This document shows, one piece after another, positions 22,154 to 30,120 of a stretch of 32,925 bases of DNA (position 1 is the stretch's first letter; every line of letters begins with the position of its first letter). The notes beneath the pieces are model-generated. The model saw only the letters and a program-made list of their open reading frames with translations, had not been told where the DNA came from and did no database searches. A program made the position numbers and the translations under genes. The stretch lies in NCBI GenBank assembly GCA_017465545.1, contig JAFTVY010000079.1:1-32925 (forward strand), given 5' to 3'. The DNA comes from Ruminiclostridium sp. (GTDB lineage: Bacteria > Bacillota > Clostridia > Oscillospirales > Ruminococcaceae).

Positions 22154-24037
22154 TTATATCTTACAAATCACAACACCATACTCAAAGGGAGCAAGATTGA
22201 TTTCTCCATCTGCGCTGTTATGGGGATCGTGGAGCTTCTTTGTATTTGAATAATCGGGACTTAAATAGTCTGATAAATGGAATACCTTGGGGTACTTCGA
22301 CTTGTTTAAGAATATCACGGCAACCTCACGGTTAAGCTTGTCGATTCTTGCGAATACACATTCCTTATCTGTGCAGGAAATAAACTTCATCTCACCCTTT
22401 GCAAAGGCGGTGGTTGACTTTCTGATACGGGATAATTCCTTTGTGAATTCTATCAGATCGGGATTCTCCTTGCCCCAGGGGTAGCAACGTCTGTTGAAGG
22501 GGTCTTTATATCCTTCAAGACCGGCTTCGTCACCGTAGTAGATGCAGGGTACACCGGGCAGGAAGAACTGCAGTACCATAGCACACTTTAAAAGGGAAAC
22601 GCCGTACGTATACTGCTCGTCGGTAAGGTATCTTTCAGCCTGCCATTCTCTGTCGTGCCAGCCCACGTCTTCACCTGCAAGACGGGTTAAGATTCTTTCG
22701 GTATCGTGGGTGGATAAGAAGTTCATAAGAGTATCCGCAGAAGGCTTGGGGTAATGCTCTAATATAGTCATTACGCCGTCACGGAAGGGAACGGGGTCTG
22801 AATACTTAACGTAGTTTATGATAGCTTCCTTAAAGGGATAGTTCATAACGCTGTCAAGCTGACCGCCGATAAGGTATCTTCTTCTTACGCCGTAGCTTTC
22901 CTTGTTGGATGCGTCCTCCCATACTTCGCCGTAAATAATCTTGTCATCGCCCATAGCCTTTACAGCCTTGTTGAGATTGTCAAGAAAATCGTCGGGAAGC
23001 TCATCGGCAACGTCAAGGCGCCAGCCTCTTGCACCGTTGTGAATCCATCTTTGTAAAATACCCTCGTCGCCACAGATATAGCCTGTGTAATCAGGGTTGT
23101 TTTCGTTTACGTTGGGAAGGGTTGTAATTCCCCACCAGCTCTCATACTCAAAGGGATAACGGGAGAAGCAGTACCAGTTGCGGAAGGGACTGTCGGGATT
23201 TTTGTATGCGCCCACGTTTTCGCCGTATCTGCCAAACTTGTTGAAGTACATACTATCTGCGCCCGTATGAGAAAATACGCCGTCGAGAATTATATCGATA
23301 CCGTACTTTTTAGCTTCCTTGCAAAGCTCTCTGAAATCATCGTCACTGCCCAGCATAGGATCGATATGCTCGTAGCAGGCAGTTGAATAACGATGGTTTT
23401 CGTGGGATTCGAATATAGGATTCAGATAAAGACAGGTAACGCCAAGGCTCTGTAAATAGGGGAGCTTCTGCTGTATGCCCTTTAAATCGCCTGCGAAATA
23501 GTCGTTGTTGCGGATTATACCCTTTTCGTCAGGACGGAAGAAGGGGGTATCCTCCCAGTTTTCGTGAACGTATCTGTCAGAAGGAACGTTTTCGTGATAT
23601 TCACCGCTGCGGCAGAAACGGTCAGGGAATATCTGATACATAATTCCGCCCTTTACCCAGTCGGGAGTGGTCATATCCTTGTCAAATACCGTAAGCTGGA
23701 ATAAATCTCCGTTATCCAGTACGCCCAGACTTGCACCGCTTCTCTTTATATAACGGCGGTTGCCGTCTATTGTCAGGAAGAAATAATACTGGTGCAGACC
23801 TAAATGCTGAGGGTTGAAGGTGCAGGTGTAGGTGTTGTGATATTCCGTTGTGCTGTCAACGATATTAAGCGGAACAAAACGCTCCTTTTCGCCCGGACGG
23901 AACATTACCAGTACGGGATCGGATACGTTCATATCTTTGGGGAATCTTAACGTAAAGGTACTGGGCTGAAACTGTCTTATTGCACCGAAGGGGCTTTTGT
24001 AATCAAGATCAAAACTATCATAAATCGGTCTGTTCAT
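22154..24037 (-). CDS. Cytoplasmic GH13 alpha-glucanase (neopullulanase / maltogenic amylase-like)
   Basis: 627 aa, no signal peptide, so it acts inside the cell on imported maltodextrins or glycogen. An N-terminal beta domain (about 1-125) resembles those of neopullulanases. The catalytic barrel has DGVFSHTG (region I), GWRLDVADE with nucleophile Asp342, GEVWED with acid/base Glu371 and FLSTHDTERI with Asp445, then a C-terminal beta domain. QIFPDRF (near 150) is typical of the neopullulanase subfamily. The start is the ATG at 24037, with AAAGGA 9 nt upstream; the frame extends 14 codons further but without a site. It follows the phosphorylase on the same strand beyond a terminator. Products would feed that phosphorylase. 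Exact bond specificity is open. Confidence 0.92.
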   Translation of the reverse strand: MNRPIYDSFDLDYKSPFGAIRQFQPSTFTLRFPKDMNVSDPVLVMFRPGEKERFVPLNIVDSTTEYHNTYTCTFNPQHLGLHQYYFFLTIDGNRRYIKRSGASLGVLDNGDLFQLTVFDKDMTTPDWVKGGIMYQIFPDRFCRSGEYHENVPSDRYVHENWEDTPFFRPDEKGIIRNNDYFAGDLKGIQQKLPYLQSLGVTCLYLNPIFESHENHRYSTACYEHIDPMLGSDDDFRELCKEAKKYGIDIILDGVFSHTGADSMYFNKFGRYGENVGAYKNPDSPFRNWYCFSRYPFEYESWWGITTLPNVNENNPDYTGYICGDEGILQRWIHNGARGWRLDVADELPDDFLDNLNKAVKAMGDDKIIYGEVWEDASNKESYGVRRRYLIGGQLDSVMNYPFKEAIINYVKYSDPVPFRDGVMTILEHYPKPSADTLMNFLSTHDTERILTRLAGEDVGWHDREWQAERYLTDEQYTYGVSLLKCAMVLQFFLPGVPCIYYGDEAGLEGYKDPFNRRCYPWGKENPDLIEFTKELSRIRKSTTAFAKGEMKFISCTDKECVFARIDKLNREVAVIFLNKSKYPKVFHLSDYLSPDYSNTKKLHDPHNSADGEINLAPFEYGVVICKI

Positions 24038-24097
24038 TTCTGTTTTTCCTTTTTTATACATATTTATGAATTTTTTCAATATCTTAAAAATTCCAAA

Positions 24098-24123
24098 AAC
24101 TCCGTTGATAAATCAACGGAGTT
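24098..24123 (-). terminator. Terminator of the glycogen phosphorylase gene
   Basis: A perfect 11-bp stem, AACTCCGTTGA (24098-24108) with TCAACGGAGTT (24113-24123), loop TAAA. On the minus strand it is followed by TTTGGAATTTTT, 20 bp after the phosphorylase stop. On the plus strand it is also followed by T-rich DNA. Confidence 0.85.
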
Positions 24124-24143
24124 TTATTTTGAAATTGCCTTGA

Positions 24144-26543
24144 TTAGAACAGCTTCCAGATGTCTCTTGCATAATCTGTAACTGCACGGTCAGCAGAGAA
24201 GATACCTGCGCCACTGATGTTCATAAGTGACATCTTATTCCACAGATACTTGTCTCTGTAAGTTTCGCTTGCCTTAGCCTGAGTACCACGGTAGCTGTCA
24301 AAGTCAGCAAAGCACATATATCTGTCTGTGTGACGGAGTGTGTTTGCAACCTCTTCAAAAGTAGCACCATTGATGCCCTTATACATAAGATCAATGATTT
24401 CCTTGATAAGACCGTTGTTGTTGTAAATCTGTTCAGGGAAGTAGCCTCTTGCCTTGAGCTCGTTTACTTCAGGTGTATCCATACCGAAGATGAAGATGTT
24501 ATCTTCGCCTACGGCACCGTGAATTTCAACGTTTGCACCATCGTAGGTACCCATTGTGATTGCACCGTTCAGCATAAGCTTCATATTACCTGTACCGGAT
24601 GCCTCTGTACCTGCAAGGGAGATCTGCTCGGAGATTTCACTGGCGGGCATTAAGAGTTCGGATAAGGTTACCTTGTAGTCCTCAAGGAATACAACGGAGA
24701 GCTTGTCTTTAAGCTTTGCATTTCTCTTTAATTCTTCGCCTATGCACCAGATCATCTTGATAATCTGCTTAGCCATGTAGTAGCCGGGAGCCGCCTTGGA
24801 AGCGAAGATATAGGTCTTGGGAACAAAATCAGCGTCGGGATTCTTCAGCAGATAGAGGTAATCTGCAATGATGTTCATAGCGTTTAACTGCTGACGCTTG
24901 TATTCGTGCAGACGCTTAACCTGAACGTCGAAGATACCTGCTGTGTTGAGCTTTGTGCCGGTTGTATCAAATACGTACTTGGCAAAGGCTTCCTTGTTCC
25001 TCAGCTTTACAGCCGCAAGCTTATCAAGAACAGCCTTGTCGTCTGCAAACTTTCTGAAGTCGATGAGCTTTGCCGCATCCTTCTTGAAGCCGTCACCGAT
25101 GCACTCGGAAAGAAGCTTTGTAAGACCGGGGTTGGACGCAAGTAACCAACGGCGGTAAGCGATACCGTTTGTAACGTTCTTGAATGCGTCGGGAGTTACT
25201 GAATACTGATCAGCGAATACGTCCTGCTTGATGATCTCAGAGTGAAGCTGGGATACGCCGTTTACGGAGTGAGAAGCCGCACAGCAGAGGTTAGCCATCT
25301 TAACCTTGTTGTTTAAGATGATGGACATTCTTGAAACCTTTGCAAGATCGCCGCCTGTTACTTCTGTAAGCATTGAGCAGTAACGGTTGTTTATTTCTAC
25401 AATGATGGAGAAGATTCTGGGGAGGATTCTCTGCATAAGATCGCAATCCCAGGTTTCAAGAGCTTCTGCCATAACCGTATGGTTTGTATAAGCGAAGGTA
25501 TGAGTAATGATATACCAAGCCTTATCCCAATCGTATCCGCAATCGTCGAGAAGTATTCTCATAAGCTCAGGGATAGCGAGTGTGGGGTGTGTATCGTTGA
25601 TGTGGATAGCAGCCTTTTCGTGAAGGTTTTCAAGTGTGCCGTATACGTTCATGTGGCGCATTACGATATCGCCTACGGAAGCCGCACTCATGAAGTACTG
25701 CTGACGGAGTCTCAGCGCCTTACCCTCAAGGTGGTTATCGTTAGGATAAAGTACCTTTGTAAGAGAGTGTGCAATGTTGTGAGCGCCGATAGCCTTGGCG
25801 TAGTTACCCTGGTTGAAGCTGTTCATATCGAAGGACATGCTTTCTGCACTCCATAAACGGAGCTTGGAAACGCCCTTGCTGTCATAACCTGATACGTACA
25901 TATCGTAAGGAACAGCGTTTACAGTCGTATAGTTTACGTGATTTACGCAGTGGTAGTTTTCATCCCACTTTTCGTTGATCTCACCGTCAAAGTGAACCTC
26001 GATAGCCTGGTCGGGAACGGGAACGAGCCATACCTTACCACCGGGAAGCCATTCGTCGGGAAGCTCTGTCTGCCAGCCGTCCATAATTCTCTGCTTGAAG
26101 ATACCGTATTCGTAAAGAATAGAGTAACCTGTTGCGGGATATGCACAGGTAGCAAGACCGTCAAGGTAGCAAGCGGCAAGTCTGCCAAGACCACCGTTAC
26201 CAAGACCTGCGTCCGGCTCTTCTTCATAGATGTTTTCAATCTTTACATCCATCTTCTTGAGTGCCTTTGCAACCTCATCCTGCATACCTAAGTTATAAAG
26301 GTTTGTCTTTAAGGAACGTCCCATAAGGAATTCCATTGAAATGTAATATGTCTGCTTCTTACCCTTGGAGTTGCTGTCAACCATATATTCGTGACGCTTT
26401 TCCTTAAGGTGATTTACAACCATCTTTGAAAGAGCCTTGTAAATCTGTGTGTGAGTAGCTTCTGCTGTGGATACTCTGAAATCATAGAGGAGTATCTCTT
26501 CAAGCTTCTGAGATATCTGCTTTTCTGTCATAGGAGACTTCAT
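24144..26543 (-). CDS. glgP: Glycogen/starch/maltodextrin phosphorylase
   Basis: 799 aa, full length. A GT35 enzyme that uses phosphate to release glucose-1-phosphate from the non-reducing ends of alpha-1,4-glucans in the cytoplasm. Marks: YYISMEFLMGRSLKTNL, GLGNGGLGRLAACYLDGLAT, HINDTHPTLAIPELMRIL, VQVKRLHEYKRQQLN, and the pyridoxal-phosphate site ASGTGNMKLMLNGA with Lys655. No N-terminal regulatory phosphorylation segment, as in bacterial forms. AAAGGAA lies 10 nt before the ATG. It has its own promoter and terminator and lies upstream of the GH13 enzyme, which would remove branches or shorten chains; together they form a glucan-breakdown pair. Confidence 0.96.
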   Translation of the reverse strand: MKSPMTEKQISQKLEEILLYDFRVSTAEATHTQIYKALSKMVVNHLKEKRHEYMVDSNSKGKKQTYYISMEFLMGRSLKTNLYNLGMQDEVAKALKKMDVKIENIYEEEPDAGLGNGGLGRLAACYLDGLATCAYPATGYSILYEYGIFKQRIMDGWQTELPDEWLPGGKVWLVPVPDQAIEVHFDGEINEKWDENYHCVNHVNYTTVNAVPYDMYVSGYDSKGVSKLRLWSAESMSFDMNSFNQGNYAKAIGAHNIAHSLTKVLYPNDNHLEGKALRLRQQYFMSAASVGDIVMRHMNVYGTLENLHEKAAIHINDTHPTLAIPELMRILLDDCGYDWDKAWYIITHTFAYTNHTVMAEALETWDCDLMQRILPRIFSIIVEINNRYCSMLTEVTGGDLAKVSRMSIILNNKVKMANLCCAASHSVNGVSQLHSEIIKQDVFADQYSVTPDAFKNVTNGIAYRRWLLASNPGLTKLLSECIGDGFKKDAAKLIDFRKFADDKAVLDKLAAVKLRNKEAFAKYVFDTTGTKLNTAGIFDVQVKRLHEYKRQQLNAMNIIADYLYLLKNPDADFVPKTYIFASKAAPGYYMAKQIIKMIWCIGEELKRNAKLKDKLSVVFLEDYKVTLSELLMPASEISEQISLAGTEASGTGNMKLMLNGAITMGTYDGANVEIHGAVGEDNIFIFGMDTPEVNELKARGYFPEQIYNNNGLIKEIIDLMYKGINGATFEEVANTLRHTDRYMCFADFDSYRGTQAKASETYRDKYLWNKMSLMNISGAGIFSADRAVTDYARDIWKLF

Positions 26544-26583
26544 AAATACTATTTCCTTTCTTTTTGTCCATTACGTCTTTATA

Positions 26584-26612
26584 ATTATACAATAATAATT
26601 TTCTATATTCAA
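26584..26612 (-). promoter_or_regulatory. Sigma-A promoter of glgP
   Basis: On the minus strand TTGAAT (26612-26607), 17 bp, TATAAT (26589-26584), 41 bp before the ATG. Further up, TGCACA and TGTGCA half-sites around 26650-26680 form a loose dyad of unknown meaning. Confidence 0.8.
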
Positions 26613-26718
26613 GGGTGTAAAGCAAAATTCGTAAATATTATAGTCATTCTGCACATCGTGGACTCGTTTACATTGTGCATTTTGCCATAAAAACGTCCTT
26701 TGTTTTCATAGTTACACA

Positions 26719-26745
26719 AAAATTACCCTTCTGTATCGGGATTTT
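26719..26745 (-). terminator. Possible terminator of the trk gene cluster
   Basis: AAAAT-TA-CCC (26719-26728) can pair with GGG-ATTTT (26738-26745), with TA bulged. On the minus strand T-rich sequence follows. It overlaps the stop codon region of the downstream TrkA-type gene. The stem is weak. Confidence 0.35.
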
Positions 26746-27410
26746 TACTTGCTTATACCAAAGGTCTTGAACACGTCGCTTTTGTTTTTTGCCTTTGTAA
26801 GAATCAGCAGCTTGTCTCCCTTTTTGATAACCGCACGACCGTTGGGAATTATAACCTCATCGTTATCTCTTATTATGGTAATGATGCTGATTGTATGGGG
26901 TATTTCCATATCCATAAGCGGAACGTTCCACCTTGTGAAATTATCATCGGGGATGATCTCATAAATTGAGGTCTTTCCGTCCTCCAGCGGCAAAAGCTCC
27001 TTTATTCTGTCGCTGTCTATTTCACGCTCAAGCTGGGAGGTGATGTAGTCGGTGCTGTTCAGCACGATGTCAACGCCGAGTCTCTTTAAAGCTTCTTCGT
27101 TTTTGGGATTATTGACCTTTGCTATCGTCTTTTTGATATTATAAAGGCGCTTTGCCATCTGGCAGACAACGAGATTATCCTCGTCCCTGCCGGTAACGGC
27201 GATAACGCAATCGGCTTTTTTTATTCCAGCCTCCTCGAGAATAGAGGCTACCGTTCCGTCACCACGGATTATAGGTACGTCCAGCTCGTTCGCAAACTGG
27301 CGGCATGCCTCGGTATCTTCTTCTATCACGGATACGTGATAGCCCTTTTCCATCAGAGTGCCTGTAAGGTGATAACCGATTTTTCCACCACCTATGATAA
27401 TAGCGTTCAT
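26745..27410 (-). CDS. TrkA-type potassium uptake regulator, second copy
   Basis: 221 aa. An RCK_N Rossmann domain (1 to about 130) with the nucleotide loop GGGKIGYHLTG and an acidic residue at the end of strand 2 (VIEED), then an RCK_C domain (about 140-215; RWNVPLMDMEIP, NGRAVIKKGDKLLILTKAK). Such proteins sit on the cytoplasmic face of TrkH/KtrB potassium channels and gate them with NAD(H), ATP or ADP. AGGAGC precedes the ATG by about 7 nt. It lies 15 bp after the first TrkA-like gene and is the last gene of the three-gene unit. The channel subunit is not in this window. Confidence 0.88.
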   Translation of the reverse strand: MNAIIIGGGKIGYHLTGTLMEKGYHVSVIEEDTEACRQFANELDVPIIRGDGTVASILEEAGIKKADCVIAVTGRDEDNLVVCQMAKRLYNIKKTIAKVNNPKNEEALKRLGVDIVLNSTDYITSQLEREIDSDRIKELLPLEDGKTSIYEIIPDDNFTRWNVPLMDMEIPHTISIITIIRDNDEVIIPNGRAVIKKGDKLLILTKAKNKSDVFKTFGISK

Positions 27411-27425
27411 GTTCTGCTCCTTGTA

Positions 27426-28049
27426 TCAGATGATTTTTGAGAAAATAAGCTTCTGCCCCTTGTACAGCGGCACTCCGTCATAATCGCCCACAAGAGTCAA
27501 GGTGCCATCGGGAGAAATTATACCGAAAAGCGTCTCGTCATTCTCATAGGTTATTTCGTGGGGAGATACTCCTATGAATTCCTTGGGAATATCCATCGTT
27601 GTAAAGCTTACCGTTCTTGAACCGAAGGTAAGATATTTTTCAGAATGTTCCTCCTTTATGGAGGAAGAGATTGCGTCTATCACAAGCTCTGTGGGGCATA
27701 TTGTTTCTATGTTCATATCCTCGAATATGTTTGCCTTTTCGTGGTCGATTACACGGGCAAGAATTCTCGGAACCTTAAATATTTCCCTTGCAAGCTCAGC
27801 CGCCATTATGTTGGTGTTATCGTCCTCGGTGAGTGCAATGAATACGTCGCAGGTATCTATTCCCGATTTTTTCAGGGTATCCTGATCTATCGCTATGCCG
27901 TATACTATACTGCCGTTGAACTTCGTATCAAGATTTTTTTCCGCGTCGCTCTGATTCTGTGAGATTATGCAGACGTCGTGACCGTCGTTGTAGAAGGTCA
28001 TTGCAAGCATTCCGCCTGTTTTTCCACATCCTGCTATAAGAATATTCAT
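27426..28049 (-). CDS. TrkA-type potassium uptake regulator, first copy
   Basis: 207 aa. An RCK_N domain with GCGKTGGMLA and the acidic position of strand 2 replaced by Ser/Gln (VCIISQNQ), so its nucleotide preference may differ from that of its neighbour. LTEDDNTNIMAAELAREIF and VIDHEKANIF are typical TrkA signatures. A short C-terminal RCK_C-like part ends in GQKLIFSKII. Its start overlaps the upstream metallo-hydrolase stop (TGATG), indicating translational coupling. The two TrkA copies probably work together on one channel, each contributing half of a ring, but no membrane partner is encoded nearby. Confidence 0.86.
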   Translation of the reverse strand: MNILIAGCGKTGGMLAMTFYNDGHDVCIISQNQSDAEKNLDTKFNGSIVYGIAIDQDTLKKSGIDTCDVFIALTEDDNTNIMAAELAREIFKVPRILARVIDHEKANIFEDMNIETICPTELVIDAISSSIKEEHSEKYLTFGSRTVSFTTMDIPKEFIGVSPHEITYENDETLFGIISPDGTLTLVGDYDGVPLYKGQKLIFSKII

Positions 28050-28897
28050 CAGAATTTCAGCTCCTCTCCTGTGTGAAGATAGTGTATCTGGTCGCCGAGA
28101 GTTTCCTTTAGCATTTCAAAACCCTTCCTGCCGGTACAATGGCAGGTGTAGATATAGCCTATATCCATCTGCTGAAGCTGTGTAGCGGTCTGCTTTATTT
28201 CGTCACCGCTACAGCTTATCTTGTTTATATTTCCGCCCATCATATTGAATCCGCCGATAACCGCTATCACCGGTGCATTCCACATTTCGCAGGCGGTTTT
28301 TACTATATTGGTTATTCCGCTGTGAGAGCAGCCCGTGAGCAGTACAAAGCCATCCTTACGCCTTCCGGGAAAGCATACCGCAAAGGTCTCTGCAGAAAAG
28401 TCATCCTTTTCCCACTTTCTGCCCTTTTTGATATAATAGCTCTTGTCATTGCTGTGAGCCTTGTTATACTGCTTTGCCGTGGCTATATAAAAGTCCTTGC
28501 AGACCTCTGAAAAGGCGGTGAATAAAACGCATTTTGGCTTATTTGCCTTGAAAAAAGAGGAGGGAAGACCTGTCCTGCTTCTGAATATGCCGTTCTGCTC
28601 GGCACAGTCGGTGGCATAATCCTTCCTCATATAGATAACGGCGGCAGGATTCTTTTTAAGCAGTACCTCCGCACCACCGCTCATAGAGGTGTGATTATGG
28701 GGCAGTACCACAGTGTTAACGCTTTCTACCGGTATGTCCAGCCTCCTGGCATTTTCAAGGAACAGCGCAGAAGCACCACAGCCGAATAATATTTTCTTAT
28801 CGTTATGCTCTATGTAAAGGCATAAACCATGCTCCGCAAACAGCTTATCGTTGGCGGCTGTATTCTCTGATAATACTACGATTCTGATGCTTCTCAC
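28049..28897 (-). CDS. Metallo-beta-lactamase-fold protein with a degenerate metal site
   Basis: 282 aa of the branch that includes proteins annotated as dihydropterin/RFA-P synthase-like MBL hydrolases. Family-like blocks: KKILFGCGASALFLENARRL, VNTVVLPHNHTSMSGG, LLTGCSHSGITNIV and YTCHCTG. The canonical HxHxDH reads His67-Asn-His69-Thr-Ser71-Met72: the Asp and third His are gone, and the upstream LFDTG block reads LFGCG. The second-site His in GCSHSG and the late CHCTG are kept. It may bind one metal or none. The frame starts with GTG at 28897, embedded in the site-like run AAAGGGGTGA, so translation might instead begin a few codons later; no ATG fits. First gene of the unit with the two TrkA genes. 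Confidence 0.82.
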   Translation of the reverse strand: MRSIRIVVLSENTAANDKLFAEHGLCLYIEHNDKKILFGCGASALFLENARRLDIPVESVNTVVLPHNHTSMSGGAEVLLKKNPAAVIYMRKDYATDCAEQNGIFRSRTGLPSSFFKANKPKCVLFTAFSEVCKDFYIATAKQYNKAHSNDKSYYIKKGRKWEKDDFSAETFAVCFPGRRKDGFVLLTGCSHSGITNIVKTACEMWNAPVIAVIGGFNMMGGNINKISCSGDEIKQTATQLQQMDIGYIYTCHCTGRKGFEMLKETLGDQIHYLHTGEELKF

Positions 28898-28919
28898 CCC
28901 TTTAAAATGTCATATCTAT

Positions 28920-28948
28920 ATAATACCACATTATCCGCTCTTCTTCAA
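28920..28948 (-). promoter_or_regulatory. Sigma-A promoter of the MBL-trkA-trkA unit
   Basis: On the minus strand TTGAAG (28948-28943), 17 bp, TATTAT (28925-28920), 23 bp before the proposed GTG start. Confidence 0.75.
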
Positions 28949-28972
28949 GTACTCTGACGTAATAAAAAAATA

Positions 28973-28991
28973 TGCCGGGTAAACCCCGGCA
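28973..28991 (-). terminator. Terminator downstream of the CheV-like gene
   Basis: TGCCGGG (28973-28979) with CCCGGCA (28985-28991). On the minus strand it is followed by ATATTTTTTTATT. It lies 78 bp beyond the CheV-like stop. Confidence 0.85.
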
Positions 28992-29068
28992 GTCAAATAA
29001 AGCAAAACAAAAAAGAGATAACAAAATGAAAAAAGTATTTTAAAAAAGCCTTAGCTTTGTTAAAATCA

Positions 29069-29989
29069 TTATCTGCCGAGTATCTCAACCAGCTTTTCCA
29101 TAAGCTGTCCTATCTGGGGCTTTGAGAACTGGGCGTCTGCACCTACCGTAAGTCCCTTCTTGTACATCTGCTCGTTGATGAGGGATGAGAAGAGGAATAC
29201 AGGAATCTTCGACAGATTTTCATCCGACTTGACAAGCTTTGTCAGGTGATGTCCGTCCATCTGGGGCATTTCAATATCTGTGATTATAGCGGCAATCTTT
29301 TCTGTAACGTCGCCCTCATAATCGCTGAACTGTGAAATGTAATCCCACGCCTCCTTGCCGTCGGGGAAGGAGTGAATATTTGTAAAGCCTATATCGTTAA
29401 GGCTGTTTATAATGAGCTTATTTAAGAACTGGCTGTCCTCGGCAACAACAAGCTTCTTATCAGATAAGTCGCCTGCCGCAAGCTCCTCTGAGCCTGTGTA
29501 GTCAAGAGTCGTACCCTTGTTGAGGTCGGCTACTATCTTTTCAAAGTCAAGTATGAGAATAATTTTATCGCCTATCTTGGCAACGCCCGTAGCTATGCTC
29601 TGCTCGTAGGTCTGGGAAAGCTGTGGCGGCTTTTCAATATCTGTCCAGCTTATACGCTGAATTCCGTGAACCTTGGTTACGTGGAAGCCGATGTCCATCT
29701 CGTTGAACTCGCAGATGATGAACATACCACGCTCGTCCTCATCCTTTTCTCTTCTCATTACCTTATGTAAATCGATAATGGTAATAAGTCTGTCACGGGG
29801 CATAAATACACCCTCGATTTCAGGAGCAGAATGGGGAATCGGTACAAGCTCCGCAGGTCTCATGATCTCTCTTACCTTAGCGATGTTGATACCGTAAAGA
29901 TTTCCGTTTATATCAAATTCTAAAAGCTCCAGCTCGTTCGTTCCCGTCTCAAGCAGGATGTCAGAGCTTCTCATATCCTTTGCATCCAT
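29069..29989 (-). CDS. cheV: CheV-like chemotaxis coupling protein (CheW domain plus receiver)
   Basis: 306 aa. The N-terminal CheW domain (about 15-160: LELLEFDINGNLYGINIAKV, REIMRPAELVPIPHSAPEIE, GVFMPRDRLITIIDLHKVM) couples receptors to a CheA kinase. The C-terminal receiver (about 183-306) has the acidic pair in VAEDSQ, phosphoacceptor Asp238 in IITDIEMPQMDG, the Ser switch in FLFSS and the invariant Lys in FSKPQ, so it should be phosphorylated normally. The start is the ATG at 29989, with GGAAGGTG 6 nt upstream; the ATG at 30004 precedes that site. Single gene with its own promoter and terminator. With a complete pilus in the same region, a role in steering twitching motion is an inference only. 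Confidence 0.9.
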   Translation of the reverse strand: MDAKDMRSSDILLETGTNELELLEFDINGNLYGINIAKVREIMRPAELVPIPHSAPEIEGVFMPRDRLITIIDLHKVMRREKDEDERGMFIICEFNEMDIGFHVTKVHGIQRISWTDIEKPPQLSQTYEQSIATGVAKIGDKIILILDFEKIVADLNKGTTLDYTGSEELAAGDLSDKKLVVAEDSQFLNKLIINSLNDIGFTNIHSFPDGKEAWDYISQFSDYEGDVTEKIAAIITDIEMPQMDGHHLTKLVKSDENLSKIPVFLFSSLINEQMYKKGLTVGADAQFSKPQIGQLMEKLVEILGR

Positions 29990-30024
29990 AAAAGCACCTT
30001 CCATTACGTGTTTTTGTACGTTTT

Positions 30025-30053
30025 ATTATACAATAAAAATCGGAAATTGTAAA
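30025..30053 (-). promoter_or_regulatory. Sigma-A promoter of the CheV-like gene
   Basis: On the minus strand TTTACA (30053-30048), 17 bp, TATAAT (30030-30025), 35 bp before the ATG at 29989. Confidence 0.8.
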
Positions 30054-30120
30054 GCATAATATGTTAATTTCGGTAAATATCCAATAATCTTACCTGCAAT
30101 TTTTGTAACAATGCACAAAT

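Noticed and set aside
21857-22253. Arg/Cys-rich frames on both strands between the sigma operon and the GH13 gene
   Set aside because: They cover the palindromes of the right array and, on the plus strand, run into the end of the GH13 gene. No ribosome site or family-like sequence.
24330-26291. Long plus-strand frames opposite glgP
   Set aside because: Shadows caused by biased codon use in the phosphorylase gene; Cys/Val-rich translations with no motifs.
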